Below are positions 38,068 through 49,363 of a stretch of 64,000 bases of DNA, one piece after another. Both the position numbers and the translations under genes were made by a program. The notes under the pieces are model-generated. The model saw nothing but the letters and a program-made list of their open reading frames with translations, was not told the DNA's origin and searched no databases. How positions within the stretch are numbered: the stretch's first letter is position 1; each line of letters opens with the position of its first letter. Source of the DNA: Paramarasmius palmivorus. Lineage: Eukaryota; Basidiomycota; Agaricomycetes; Agaricales; Marasmiaceae. The stretch is from positions 992,001-1,056,000 of the forward strand of contig JAYKXP010000005.1 of assembly GCA_037176845.1 (NCBI GenBank). The letters are read 5' to 3'.

Positions 38068-38490
38068 ATGTCTAGTCCCTCTCCCACTAGAAATAATGAC
38101 ATTTTTCAAGAGAATCCCTACGAAGACCATCCCAGCCTTTCACCACTCGAATCACAAGTCCTTTGGGAATACGCCAAACTCGCAGAAAATGTCAAACAGG
38201 CACGTCTCTTAATCGCGTTCTCCTGCTCATTATGCCCACAAAATGACCTGCCTAGTTAACGACAAAGACGCGAAATCTGAGTGACGATCCAAACGAGATG
38301 TTACTTCCTTATTTGAGATCTCTGGAGAAGAAGATGGGGGTGGTGTTCACCCTTGTGCGAAGTCTTCATCCACTGTTTTGTTTGACAACGAGCTCATCAT
38401 CCGTTGTTGTCACAGTTCAAAGCTTCAGTATGGGGAGTGGTCAATGAACAGCCAGAAGAACCATCTTATGGATACAACAATCCCAAGTAG
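38068..38490 (+). CDS. DAD3: DASH complex subunit Dad3
   Basis: Small subunit of the DASH/Dam1 kinetochore ring. Exons: 38068..38199, 38256..38354 and 38416..38490, 101 residues. Hallmarks: ENPYEDHPSLSPLESQVLWE, YAKLAENVKQL, PYLRSLEKKMGVVFTLFKAS, VWGVVNEQPE. The first intron starts GC rather than GT (CAG then gcacgt) and ends CTAG. The nearest GT (5 nt downstream of the exon end) would bring a stop, and only the GC..AG junction rebuilds the conserved Dad3 sequence. The start at 38068 leaves a short Ser/Pro leader ahead of the core. It is the second DASH subunit in this window after Dam1 (17734-18884). Confidence 0.87.
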
Positions 38491-38857
38491 CGCAGACCAA
38501 GCTGTCAGGAAGTGAAGCTATCGCGATTATGCCTGATACGGCCGTAATTGTAATGTTCAGATGTCTCGACAAGACTCCCAAAATCACAACCGGAACCGGG
38601 TGTCACTCATTTACTACAGAATGGTAATCGGTGGTGCTAGGCTACGAATAGAGAAGATGATGAGAGGGTCAGTGTTTCGTAGGTGTATTGGGGTCTTTCG
38701 TTGAGCATGGGACGTATACACGGTGCAAGTTTTTGGCAAGTAATACAAGTACATCTGAGTACAACTGGGTTTTCTTTTACAAACAATAGAAGACTGATAA
38801 GAAACCTTCAATCACAGGCTTTCGTTTTACTGCTGGGAACTGCGTTCAGGGTCCTTC
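38491..38857. other. Short tail-to-tail spacer
   Basis: 367 bp between the convergent stops of Dad3 and the next gene. Nothing else seen. Confidence 0.4.
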
Positions 38858-39660
38858 TCAGTTGACTAGCTCCCAGCCCGGCCTCTTTGGTCCATCATTG
38901 TCGATGTTATCGAAGAGCAAGCCAGAGTCAGTGGGGACGAAGCGACCCGCGGCAAGATCACCGAATGTAAAGGACCATTGAGCTTGGACTCCGTTGGTCA
39001 ACAACCCTTCCGAGTCGATAACGACATTCCCGGCAGACCACATCGACAGCTTGACCGTGTCAGAGCCAATCATGACTGTCCTGCTCGGGACGTTTGTAGC
39101 CGTGACGCAGAACAGCGACCGTCCGGTACGGCTGACGGAGATGCGGGGGTAGCCACCCTTGGTTTCGTAGTGCCAGTACATCTCAGGGTCGACGCTGGAC
39201 CGGATGTAGAACCTGTCAAATAAGTGAATATGTGAGTAAAGCATGCTCGGGCTGAAGGGTTAAGTGGACGACTAACCAATTTCCACTGACAAGATCGGTG
39301 ACCCTCTGCTTTGGGAATATATTAATCCCTCTTCCACCACGATCATTCTGCAGAGTGAGAATAAGGCGACCCTTGAACTTCTGGGAGATGTCGGTGATAC
39401 GGGTGTCAATGAAAAAGTTGTACACGTTGAATACCGCCGCATTGTGGATGTACATCTCTGGAGTGACGCGACGAATGTCGGCTAAGAGGCTGTTGTTCGA
39501 GCCAGAAATGGCACGCCACCATTCATCGGCTGTCGAGGAGTCTGCAAAAGCCATGACAATACGCCATGTATTGTCATCTCGGGTCTGGATTGAAATTCAG
39601 AAGCGAGATGAAGACGGGTGAGTGGAAACATACTTCTGAAATGTATGCGTAGAAAACCAT
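38858..39660 (-). CDS. Uncharacterised protein, beta-rich C-terminal half
   Basis: 229 residues from exons 39660..39634, 39584..39277 and 39212..38858 (minus strand, GT..AG introns of 49 and 64 nt). No signal peptide or membrane segment. The N-terminal part (MVFYAYISETRDDNTWRIVM) leads into a helical stretch with an EWWRAISG motif. From about residue 110 the protein consists of short hydrophobic strands with repeated turn motifs (GNWFYIRSSVDPEMYWHYE, GYPRISVSRTGRSLFCV, TVMIGSDTVKLSMW, NVVIDSEGLL), suggesting a beta-trefoil- or jelly-roll-like fold. The ends of exons and the reading frame are clean, so it is a genuine gene. The family was not recognised; a lectin-like binding protein is one possibility, unproven. 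Confidence 0.75.
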
Positions 39661-41137
39661 TGATGTTAACAATTGAAGGAATGAAGTCAAGATTGCGATG
39701 GATGTCGTCCTAGAGGACCTTTACTAGCATTTTATAAACTCTGGGTGAGAGTGAGGTGGCACTGCTAAAGCCTCATGACTGCTATTCTTGTACCGAACAA
39801 GGGTGCCCAGAAGTGCACCTTCTCCACAAATGCATAGAGCATCAGGAGAAAAATGACTACCGAGACACTCATTCGTTCAAGCTTTCAAACAATGTTCGAG
39901 CTGTTCATAATCGGTGAGCCGATGAAGGACATGAGGCTCAATATCGAGGTCATCCGATTGCATTAAGCGGTTTGTGCAAGGAGAACGATTGTCTAAATGT
40001 CGACCTGGGCTGTCATGCATGTCATGCTCAACCGAACTACCATTAACTGCTACATGCACTGAATGGCTTGGGTATGTAAATATTAAATCATCTCTTGTTT
40101 TCGCAGTCAAATGACACTAAATTACCATCGATGGCCCTGAATGGAACCAGGTTGGGTGTCTACCGTACTCTTCTTAAATCTGGCCCCCTACCTTCGATGT
40201 ACCATCGTGCGCTTGTTATATCTCTCGTGGGGGTTCTGATCATTACAAACGTGGTCGACTGTGTTCCTTGCGACTCTTATTCGCATCCAGAGACTTTGGT
40301 AGCGGCATGATGTCAGGTTGAGAGAGTTTTCAATAGTCAGCCTCCCTGGTGTAGGCTGTCATATTAGCAGCGCTCCAAACATCAGTCTTCGGGAAATCGA
40401 ACAACCTTCTAACGAGTAGAGTCAATGGTTCAGTCAAGGAACAAAGACTGATGAAGACCTCTTCAAGTGTCCGTGTGCTGTTCGATTCATTCACAATAGT
40501 TGGGTCAAGAGGTATGATTTTGAGAACACCAATTGCATTAATTCAGCCAGGCTGTCTTGTTCAGCCGAGTTATGCTTGGGTGATCGAAGAGACAGTAAAT
40601 TATGCCCTCGGCCTGTTTAGACGTAAGCCCCCCACTAGAAGCTCAGTTTCTTCGTTCTCCATACCAAGTTCGCCGACATCGAAGATTTGTTTCGGAGCCT
40701 GAAGGCTCTTTTTCAGGTCTCGGGGTTCAGGCCCAGTAGTCTGCAATTGGCATCATGCCAAAGGCTGCCGGTAACGTTTTGCATAACATCTACTAGGAAG
40801 ACCAGAACTTGACCGCAATGTGCATTCTATATACCATCTAGCCGGTGAAGGCGTCAACTGTATATAGTGCAAGGGCAATCGAAACATCGAGGCTATTCAA
40901 CATCACATTGGTGAAACTCCCTCTCAGCGCCTTCCCAAAGGTACGTTGCAGTCAGGTAGAGACGGAAAGCCTAAAGTAGGCGTGGGGAGTCGAATAGTAA
41001 GTGAATGATTATATTCTATTGAATGACTGTACGGATACTAGCAAAGCAACGATTTTTCGGAAGAATAAAAGGCCATGCATCGGCGACCTGCATATCTCTC
41101 AGACTCGTTCTAGACGTAAAGGATCTATTGACTCACC
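39661..41137. other. Gene-poor spacer, possible unassigned exons
   Basis: 1.5 kb with no confident gene. On the + strand 40451-40772 two open segments can be joined by a GT..AG intron (about 40622-40684) to give a plausible but unrecognised protein. See the hunt section. Confidence 0.35.
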
Positions 41138-41701
41138 TTAGACAGGCCGCTGGACAGGCTTGTAGTCGTAATTCCATCCCGTACGCGACGGAGTGTCCGT
41201 AGGTATCCGTAATTCACGAGGGAATAACCCACGTATACGCGCATCGAAGGCCCTAGCTACAGGGGATTTCATAGAGCGCATGATCTTTTGCTCCTCTTGG
41301 GTCCTTGCACGGGGATCTACTGTCCTATTTGCCTCGTAATAGAGATGCCCGTCTATCTTTGCGAGCTCATCCATCGCCTTTTTCATGCACTCGAATTTCC
41401 TCTCCAATTCTGTTTCTCTTCTCTTTCTGATGTGACGCTTGTGCAAAAGCCATGCCCGTTCTATCGTGTCGTGAGCTTGTTTAGATGGAATGGCGCGCTG
41501 TATGGTGGTTCCGACATCGGGTCGCCATGTCCCAGTGGGTGTGGGTCGGTTGCGAATATTTCCGGGGTATAAAGCTCGGCGAATGGCTTCTTTTTGAGGA
41601 TCCGAAGGGCCTTCTTTACGAGCATAGAATCTGACTGAGCTCTGTGCGACTCTCAGACAGGTTTGTCGTTGAAGGTTGAATGTCAAAAGAGAGGCAGACA
41701 T
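41138..41701 (-). CDS. Mitochondrial large-subunit ribosomal protein mL40 (yeast Mrpl28 type)
   Basis: Intronless, 187 residues. The ATG at 41701 is chosen over an upstream TTG extension. The N-terminus is a typical mitochondrial targeting sequence, basic and lacking acids (MSASLLTFNLQRQTCLRVAQ, then SSVRFYARK). The mature part carries the mL40 core: a tryptophan-containing helix with long basic/acidic helices (ERAWLLHKRHIRKRRETELE, RKFECMKKAMDELAKID) and a LYYEANRTVDPRARTQEE segment. The C-terminus has FPRELRIPTDTPSRTGWNYD. Length and order fit the fungal mL40/Mrpl28 family. It sits tail-on to Nup192's stop with 234 bp between. Confidence 0.75.
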   Translation of the reverse strand: MSASLLTFNLQRQTCLRVAQSSVRFYARKEGPSDPQKEAIRRALYPGNIRNRPTPTGTWRPDVGTTIQRAIPSKQAHDTIERAWLLHKRHIRKRRETELERKFECMKKAMDELAKIDGHLYYEANRTVDPRARTQEEQKIMRSMKSPVARAFDARIRGLFPRELRIPTDTPSRTGWNYDYKPVQRPV

Positions 41702-41935
41702 GACTGGCGAGGACAAAGTGCAAAAAAGCTCCGGTTATGTAAGGGATCCGGATCGCGTCTATGTACGACAACAGAAACTTTGGTATACTTTTTTTTCATT
41801 CAATAATCGGGAATATATATACTACATACAGAAAGTAACTAATGCAAAGCATGGAGGAAAGTATAATGAGCCTAGGAACTTCACGTATGTTAGTCTAGTG
41901 CGAATACACACAAAGAAAACAACTTACTACAGGTG

Positions 41936-44900
41936 CTATGAAGTGGCTGAAATGACCCGATCTTGTAGGAAATTCAATAATATTGGTGTAATGTCAGTCC
42001 AACCACTCCCCAGGACGGTCTCGCTTTTGGTGATGACCGGTTTTGCCTTGTTCAAAAGACTCTGAATATCTGCTGCCATTTCTCCTGTCATCCCTCTTCG
42101 CATTCGATCTCCCAATGCAACCGAGGATCGTGGCGCGCGTCGGTCTTTTGAAGGGTCGGTCTTTTGTATATCCATCGACTGCTCGTCAGTCTCCATATCG
42201 GTGGACGGCCCGTCGAAATCAGGCTTGGATAACCACATCGCAAGCTGTGTGACAGTGTATGTCAAAATTCCTTCCAAATGCCGCCGAGTGACCGTCACAC
42301 CCTGTCGGACATCTAATTGGGATGTGGATTTATTCTCCGCCATCGTAGGAGCTTGAATCATACTCTGACCCGCCGGTAAATTACACAAATTTTTTAGCAC
42401 GTCGAGCGTGCTGTTCCCAAGTTCGAGCAGAGTCCCGATGGAAGCTGTCTCGCCTAATACAACCTTTGAGTGCTGGTCGGACAGTCGTTAGTGATGGACA
42501 CACACTGACAAATTAATTAGACTCACAGGAACCACAAGGGCTTCTTGTAGCGGCCAGTCGTGTTGATCGCCTGTCAAAACAACGTCTGCCTTGCTGATGC
42601 ATACCAGAGTGGACACAATACTGGTCGATATTTGGAACAGCCGATGAATCAGATGAACAATCAAGGGTCTCTTCATAACATCGCCACTAGATGAAGACTG
42701 GTCTTGTAATGCGCGATCGTCTGCAGTGATGGGTTCGAACAAGCTGGCGAGGTGGTTTGGATGCGAGATGGCGTAATTGAGTTGTTGCAGTAGACGAAGA
42801 GCAAGGGGACTGAAGACCCGCATTACATTCGCGACCTCTGGATGCGCGTCTGCAGATTGTGCGTCGAGCGCAATCGAATGGAAAAGGTTCAATGTTTGCT
42901 CGAGCTCTTCGATGAGTGGGAACGTAATGGACTCGCCGGCATGCCATGAAAGAGCGCGGGCGATCTGGTCACCAAATAATTGTACGAGACCACATGATTC
43001 CGTGTCAAAGTAGTGGTTATATTTTCCCATGACGAGCACCACTCCTGAAACTACAGCAAGCATTGAACAGTAGGCTTGATGAGCTGGGCTCCGCAAACCA
43101 GGCAGTTCGGGCAAAATCTCATCCAAGAGGCCAGCACTCACGACTCCCGTAAGATTGGTGTTGCTGTAAGCCGAAAGCACTCCCTCGTTGGCAAACCGCT
43201 CAGCAACGAGAGGGATGCTGGCTAAAGCCATATGAAATGTCAGAATATGGCAACTATAAAGCGGCCGTTTCCGGACAGACAAAGACTGGAGGTCGCTGAG
43301 CCCCACTAGGTCAATGCGTGTGTATAGCTCCAGACTTGCTTTAATTACGTCTGTTTCCTGACACCTTGCAAGCCAAGATATTGAAGAAGGAGTTATGTCC
43401 AGCCTGGTACACTGTTCAAACACCGCGATCAACAACTCCATGTCTTGATCCAACGCGTCGTCCGCACGGCTCGCGGCAGCCATGAAAACCACTCGTAAGC
43501 CATCAATGACCAGGTTCAGAGATGCTTCCATCAGCAAAGAAATCTTCTGCCGCTGATCGCCTTCCAATGCTTTTGGTCTTCGAATGAGCCGCCTGGCACT
43601 TTTGGTGCAGAAATAGACCAGGTGGAGGAGAGGACGATGAAAGGGAATAGGACAGGTGCCCTGGATTGCTTTTGAAGGAGGCTGATATTCATTAAGGACA
43701 ATGCCACGTATACTGTCAATGATTTCGATGAATGACTTGATTTCCGTCTTTTTTTCGGAATCAAAAAACCACGCTAACTCCAGAACGGCGAGCAGGAGTG
43801 ACAGCCTGTTGCCATGGATTGAGGCAGCCATATCACCTAGTCTCTTTTCTTGTGTCAGGTCGAAGGATATCAAGGAAGCAACGGAGAAAAGGATGGGTTT
43901 CTCTCCATTGTCTGTACCAAGGTATGGTTTCACCTGGTTTAACAGGAATTGCCATGCTTCAACCAGACTTGTTTGTGTGTGTGAGAGTGAGAGGTTTAAG
44001 TTGATAGAGGTCAATTGGCGTTCGGCGGACTCCACATCCTCGAATCCAGTGAGATCACTGCGATGTGACTGCAGACGGCTATGCAACAAGGCCGCTGAGT
44101 AGAAGAAGTCATCGCCATATTCACGTTCGTCTGCCATCCATTTCGATTCGAGCTGTGCGACTGTGAGACCAGGGAATTTGTCTGTGAAGAGATCGGAAAG
44201 CCTGTCGTGGAGGTCAGGAACATATGAGCTTGGTGTTGCCTCGGACAGCAGTTCGGTGAGATCATCCTGGGATCGCAAACGTGGTTCTATCGCCTGAAAG
44301 CTGACGGCCTTAGTAGGTGGCTTGTCTTTAGGCTGTGATTGTAAGTGCATTCCAATATCGAGACCAATCATACGAAGGGCAAATGCTTTGGCAACGGTCC
44401 TATGACAGTGCTCAATGACGCATTCGTGCAGGTTTGATCTGCGCCGACCATCAACCTGTACATATGTCTCTGTTTCGAATTCGGGGATGGGGCCCAACTC
44501 AGAACAGCCTACACCTGAAACCTGTTTCCAAAGGTCAACTTGACTGCGGACCTTCTCTAAGGAACCTTTGTGTTCAAGGCCGTGCTGCCAAACGACATAG
44601 AGAAATCGGAGAACGGAAGAAAGAAGCTGTGGGTTCGCCTCCCAAAGCTGTTCCCAGTTCGCCATTGTGTCGCATGCGATATTGATTGCCTTTGGAGGTA
44701 TGCCATTGTTGCCACCGCTTTCGATAGCCTTCCCTTTCCCTTTGACGTCGGTTATGGAACTGAACTGGCCCGCCACCAGTAATCCACCGAGGGCAGGCTC
44801 CTTATCCATGGAAACGGACATGAAGTTCCAGATGGCGTATCGAAGTTCTGGTTCGTCGTAGGGGTGCTGAACAATCCGCACAAATGAATTCACCACGGAT

Positions 44901-47900
44901 TCGGCATCAGACATGTGGCCGACGATGCTCGAAGGGAAAGATCGAGACATGGAAAGCGAAATGCATAGGGCTGTCAGGACCCGTATTGCTTCCAGCGGAA
45001 CAACCAGACCTGCGTCTCTTTGCCGCACATAGAAGCATAATGCGTCTATAGGGTTTAATTTGGATCGGTAAGGGTCGTGAGATGCGGCGCCACCAGTTAC
45101 CTGCCCACACAACGCCTGCTCCAGGAGGCAAGGAGTGGTGGACATCTCAGACGTGCATTTAGTGTGCAGCACCAATCTGATGAGCTGAAGGTGCGACTCG
45201 ACGAGAGCAATCAGACTCCCTGCATCACTATAGCGCCTGGAATCGTACAGTATTTTTAACATCTGCGCACCCGAAGCAATAGCGGATACCACAGGGCTGA
45301 TCGCGGACGTTGAGGCTTTGGAAATCAGCAAGTTGAGGATTGCTCGACTCAACCGCACGAAGGGACTGTCGTCAACGACTCGTGGAGTATAGTGCAGTAT
45401 TTTGAGATATAACGACGAAATACGGCGGCCCAGCTCGAAGCGATCACCTAAGCGCGTATACTTCCATCCCAAATGCTCCACCCAGACTTCTGTGTGAACG
45501 AACTTGACAGCGCGTAACAACACTTCATCTTTGATTTTCCTCAACTGAGGATCGTCGGGAATGACGTGTACCGAAGCTTCGTCACAGAGTTGCTGCACCA
45601 GGTCCAGTAAGGCTAAGGTCATGGTATACGTTCCTGTCACCCGCTCTGTGGCGAGAGTCGCTGAAGTATAGCCTGGATTCTTCTCAGATCCAAAAAGGCT
45701 CGTGGTCGACCGGATGTATATCCATACGCGTGTGGAATATCCGGGAATTGCAAGGATGGCTGATAACACGCCGAGTGCGGAGGTAATGAGTCGATGGGGT
45801 GGGGTTATTGTGGGGCGAGCACTCAGGCGAGAAAGAGCCTCCTCCAATATCATGGTCGTAAGTTGCACTAGATCTGGTGTTGAGTCGGTTTCCGCGGGAG
45901 AGTTCGAAGCCTGGCCAGATTCAAACGCCTGCATCAAATGCTCTCCTTGTGTTGGATTACCGTGTATAAGACTTCGGATGAGGTCCAGAATATCTGTGAC
46001 GAGAACCTCGTCAAGTTCTCCGTTTGTTTCAAGCCCTATGTCCATCAAGGACAATTTGATATCCTGGTTCGTTCTGGAGCGTGAATACACGCCAGGCCGC
46101 CCTCTACGATTCCCCGAATGACATTGGTTGATATAAGCAGTGAGGACATCTAGCATCAACTTCCAACCCGAATGTTTATGTCTCCATGAGACCACTAATA
46201 GCTCTCCACCATCCCCACTGAGAAGACTGCCCTTAGAACCCACGGGTAAGACACTTCCGCCCGGTAAGACGAGAGGAACCATATTGGTGTATGTCAAGCC
46301 AGCAGAATGGGAGGTGCCATACTGTTCTATCTGCTTTTCGAACAGGGCGTGGGCACCAGTGCAGGCGCTAGCAGGGATGAGTTGGGTGAAGGTCGGTAGG
46401 TTATCGAAGTAATGGAAGACATAACGAGCACAGAGAGCTCGTTCCTCCTTTGACTCTTCGAATATTCGTGGGCTTTCAACTGTCGCAATTGGATCTGTAT
46501 CGAGGAAACCTGAGCCTGACATGGAGCGAAGGAGACGAATAAGAGGTCGGCATTGGACCGGGAAGCGTGACCTGGCGAGGTCGAATAATGCACGACGAGC
46601 CGCTCCATTTTGCCAGTCAGATTGCCAAAATTGGATGCATATGCCGGTGATGGATGCAATCTCACTTCTGCCAAATAGGGCAGTCCAAACATCTATGAAT
46701 GCTTCAAGTTCGGGGATAAGTTCGACGGGAACGAGCTCTAGGAGAGCAATGATAAGACCTAAAAGGGTGCGCTTTAGTTTCTGAAATGTCGTGAACACTG
46801 TACACATACCTTTGAAAACAGAACGGAACGCAATCGCATTTGCATCTGTAACAGTGCTACCTGTCTTCAGGGCGAGCGAAGTGACAAATAGGGGTGAGGA
46901 TGTGAGGAGAGTGGACATTAGATGGAACAACCCAAACGTTGGCTCCAAGCATCGGCGTGCCATGGAAGCATGAGCGGGCTCACGATCCTTGGAATATGCG
47001 CGACTGAGATGCGGAACAAGGGATTCAAGCAAGTCTCGATATGACGTTGGAATTTCCTTCAGTTCCATGGCAGTAGCAGCTATCCGCGAGACAACAAAAG
47101 TCCAGGCTAGATAGATGCATGCGTATTGCGGTTTGTCATTAGATGTGACAAGCTCATGGATGCGCTTTAGCGCCGAAGGGGAGGATGTGTAGAAATCTTT
47201 ATTCGCAGGGCTGTCGGAAATTTCCAGCCTTATTGGGTCTGCTACTGTCTCGAGCTCCAAAACTTCGATGCTGATAATAATCCAGAGGGAGGCTCTGATT
47301 TCAGTCAACTGCGTTCCTTCTTCGTCGAGGAGTAGCGTAGCATTTTGTTGTTCCGAGCCCAGGTTCGATGAATACACGGCCTCGAAGACGCGTTGAACAA
47401 TTGGTCCATTGCAGGCTACCGACCCCCATAGCGTCCAGAAGAGAACTTCTAGAACCACTACCTGCTCTTTTCCGTTCTGCTTCGCCCATCTCGACGCTGC
47501 TCGAGGGTCATTGGAAACTGTAGAAGGGAGTTTCTCCTTTGCCTTCCGGTCATATTCACTAAGCAATAACTCAGCGAACGCCTGGCCATCCGGTACAATT
47601 TGGGGTAGAATGTCGAGGGAGATGGTATGAATGGGGTCTGAAGGGTTTTCCTTTGCTCGGAAAAGGGGAATGAAGACGCGTAACAGACAGAGCCTTTCAG
47701 AGAAATAGAAGGGAGTGATAGCCTCCACCAATTCCTCCACAAGGGACGCGTTCGAGTCACCGTCGGGCTTCTGAGGTAGGCCTTGATTATAGAGGAATGA
47801 CCTGAGCAGAATAAGGGCTTGGATCTCGTCTATGTTGAATGCCGAACTGATGGCGAAAACGAATGCTTTGTCGGGCTCCTCGACGCGCAAGATGACCCCA

Positions 47901-48173
47901 TCCTCCAATGTGACACTCCCACTTGCTACTTTCTTCCGTGAAGCATCTGAAGGCTTTCCGAATGCATCAAAGGCTGCTTTTAGTTGAGGTAATCGTGGCG
48001 AGATGAATTCGCGAATCTGTTCTGTGCTGGTGCCCTCGATGTGACCCGCCAACGCTGAATGAAGATGTGAATATGTTCTGACAACGAGATAGTCAGAATA
48101 TGAATATTTCAGAGAACTAGAAAACATACACATCTACGAGGCTCGATCTTTCACGCTGCTTGCCTGCAGACAT
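41936..48173 (-). CDS. NUP192: Nucleoporin Nup192/Nup205
   Basis: Large inner-ring scaffold of the nuclear pore complex, an alpha-solenoid. Exons on the minus strand: 48173..48130, 48077..42527 and 42472..41936, giving 2,043 residues, close to the fungal family length. The N-terminus (MSAGKQRERSSLVDV, TYSHLHSALAG) and the blocks LEDGVILRVEEPDKAFVFAI, NIDEIQALILLRSFLYNQG, FYFSERLCLLRVFIPLFR, WTLWGSVACNGPIVQRVFEA and RCLEPTFGLFHLMSTLL follow the known Nup192 order. The rest is repeated amphipathic helices throughout. The main exon is a single 5.55-kb open frame, unusually long for this intron-rich genome. The last exon ends with a helical tail (LLNFLQDRVISATS). The gene is divergent from uL1m. 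Confidence 0.9.
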
Positions 48174-48252
48174 GATGAACCTCAAAATCGAACAGGTTAC
48201 CGTGCGAAAAAATTTCACCCTTTCCTTTCCTTCGCGCTCGTCGACTCTGACG
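48174..48252. promoter_or_regulatory. Shared promoter, Nup192 and uL1m
   Basis: 79 bp separate the two divergent start codons. Upstream ORF extensions overlap on both strands, so transcription start sites may lie inside the opposite gene's leader. Confidence 0.4.
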
Positions 48253-49275
48253 ATGTCGGGTTCCCTTTTGCGGCTTGGTCGACAGTGCTGTCGGGCCAAT
48301 TTACTCCCTGGTATCTTCTCTCGACCTTTCTCAACGACGCCGACGCTGCAAATTCGTAAAAACAATGCTCCCAAAATTCGCATACCCTCCAAAAGGGCCT
48401 TGGCTGCAAAGGCGAAACGACGTGCCGCAAAAGCGGAACAGGCCGAATCAAAATTATTGAAGCTTGAACTAACGGAGGCTGTCAACGTTCTTCGTGTGCG
48501 TTGTCAACAACTATCCTCCTCGAGTGGGACTAACAATTCAACAGGCAGTCGAAGTCGCGTCTCCCAAAGCCATGTACGAGCTATTTGTGAAGGTAGAACT
48601 AGGAAGCGGTATTGCTGTACCGAAAGGTCGTTACAAACTACCCAAGACGGCGAAGGCGGGCGCAGAAGAGACTATCGTGGTCTTCGCCGAAGGAAGGCAG
48701 GCAGAAGAGGCTAAGAAAGCCGGAGCACATATTGTGGGAGGTCCCGAACTCATAGATGGAGTGTGTGATGTTTTTGCTATCCCCTGGTTTCTACATTCTC
48801 ATTCGACTAGATTCTTAGCAATAGAATTCGAGGAACAACATATCTGTGCGCGACAAGTCTCATTCGTGCCATTACACCTCGTTTGGGCCGGTTCCTCGGG
48901 CAACAAGGTCTCATGCCCTCGGAAAGACGAGGCACCGTCACCGACGACATTGCAGGATATATGCAGCGTATTCAGGGCACTGAGGAGTGGAAAGCAGATA
49001 AGCATGGAAATATACATATGCCCATTGCTTCTATGCACTTCACCCCAGACGAAGTCGCTAAGAATTTCCGCCACTTTATGACCTCTGTTAAGAAGGCTAC
49101 TGGTAATGTCAAGGACACAAAAACCCGCCCTGGAGACAAAGGCGTCGGCAAAAGTACGTCCACTTTAGCACCAACCTTCATTCGACACTTACCTATTGGT
49201 TACTTAGCGGCGAACATCAAGAAGGTCATGCTGAGTTCCACGCAGGGTCCAGGCATTCGGATATCGGACTATTAG
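48253..49275 (+). CDS. Mitochondrial large-subunit ribosomal protein uL1m
   Basis: Mitochondrial L1, the mobile stalk protein of the large ribosomal subunit. The ATG at 48253 gives a targeting peptide (MSGSLLRLGRQCCRANLLPG, then IFSRPFSTT). The L1 core follows: KLLKLELTEAVNVL, AVEVASPKAMYELFVKVEL, GRYKLPKTAKAGAEETIVVF, AEEAKKAGAHIVGGPELIDG, GRFLGQQGLMPSERRGTVTD and the C-terminal MLSSTQGPGIRISDY. Introns at about 48788 and 49155 are canonical. The first junction (48484-48545) is ambiguous: the acceptor preceded by an ACTAAC branch site is clear, but the good GT donor (gtgcgt) gives the wrong frame. A GC donor (CGT then gcgttg) or a weaker GT donor restores it. Confidence 0.82.
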
Positions 49276-49363
49276 ATATATGTACATCCAGATTAATACA
49301 TTGCAGCTATGATACAGATATCGATGAAATGAGTGGTGTTTGAGAGTAGTTGCAAAGGTAACA

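Noticed and set aside
42725..42745. tRNA-like gggttcgaa box
   Set aside because: It falls inside the Nup192 coding exon, with no matching acceptor stem or anticodon arm.
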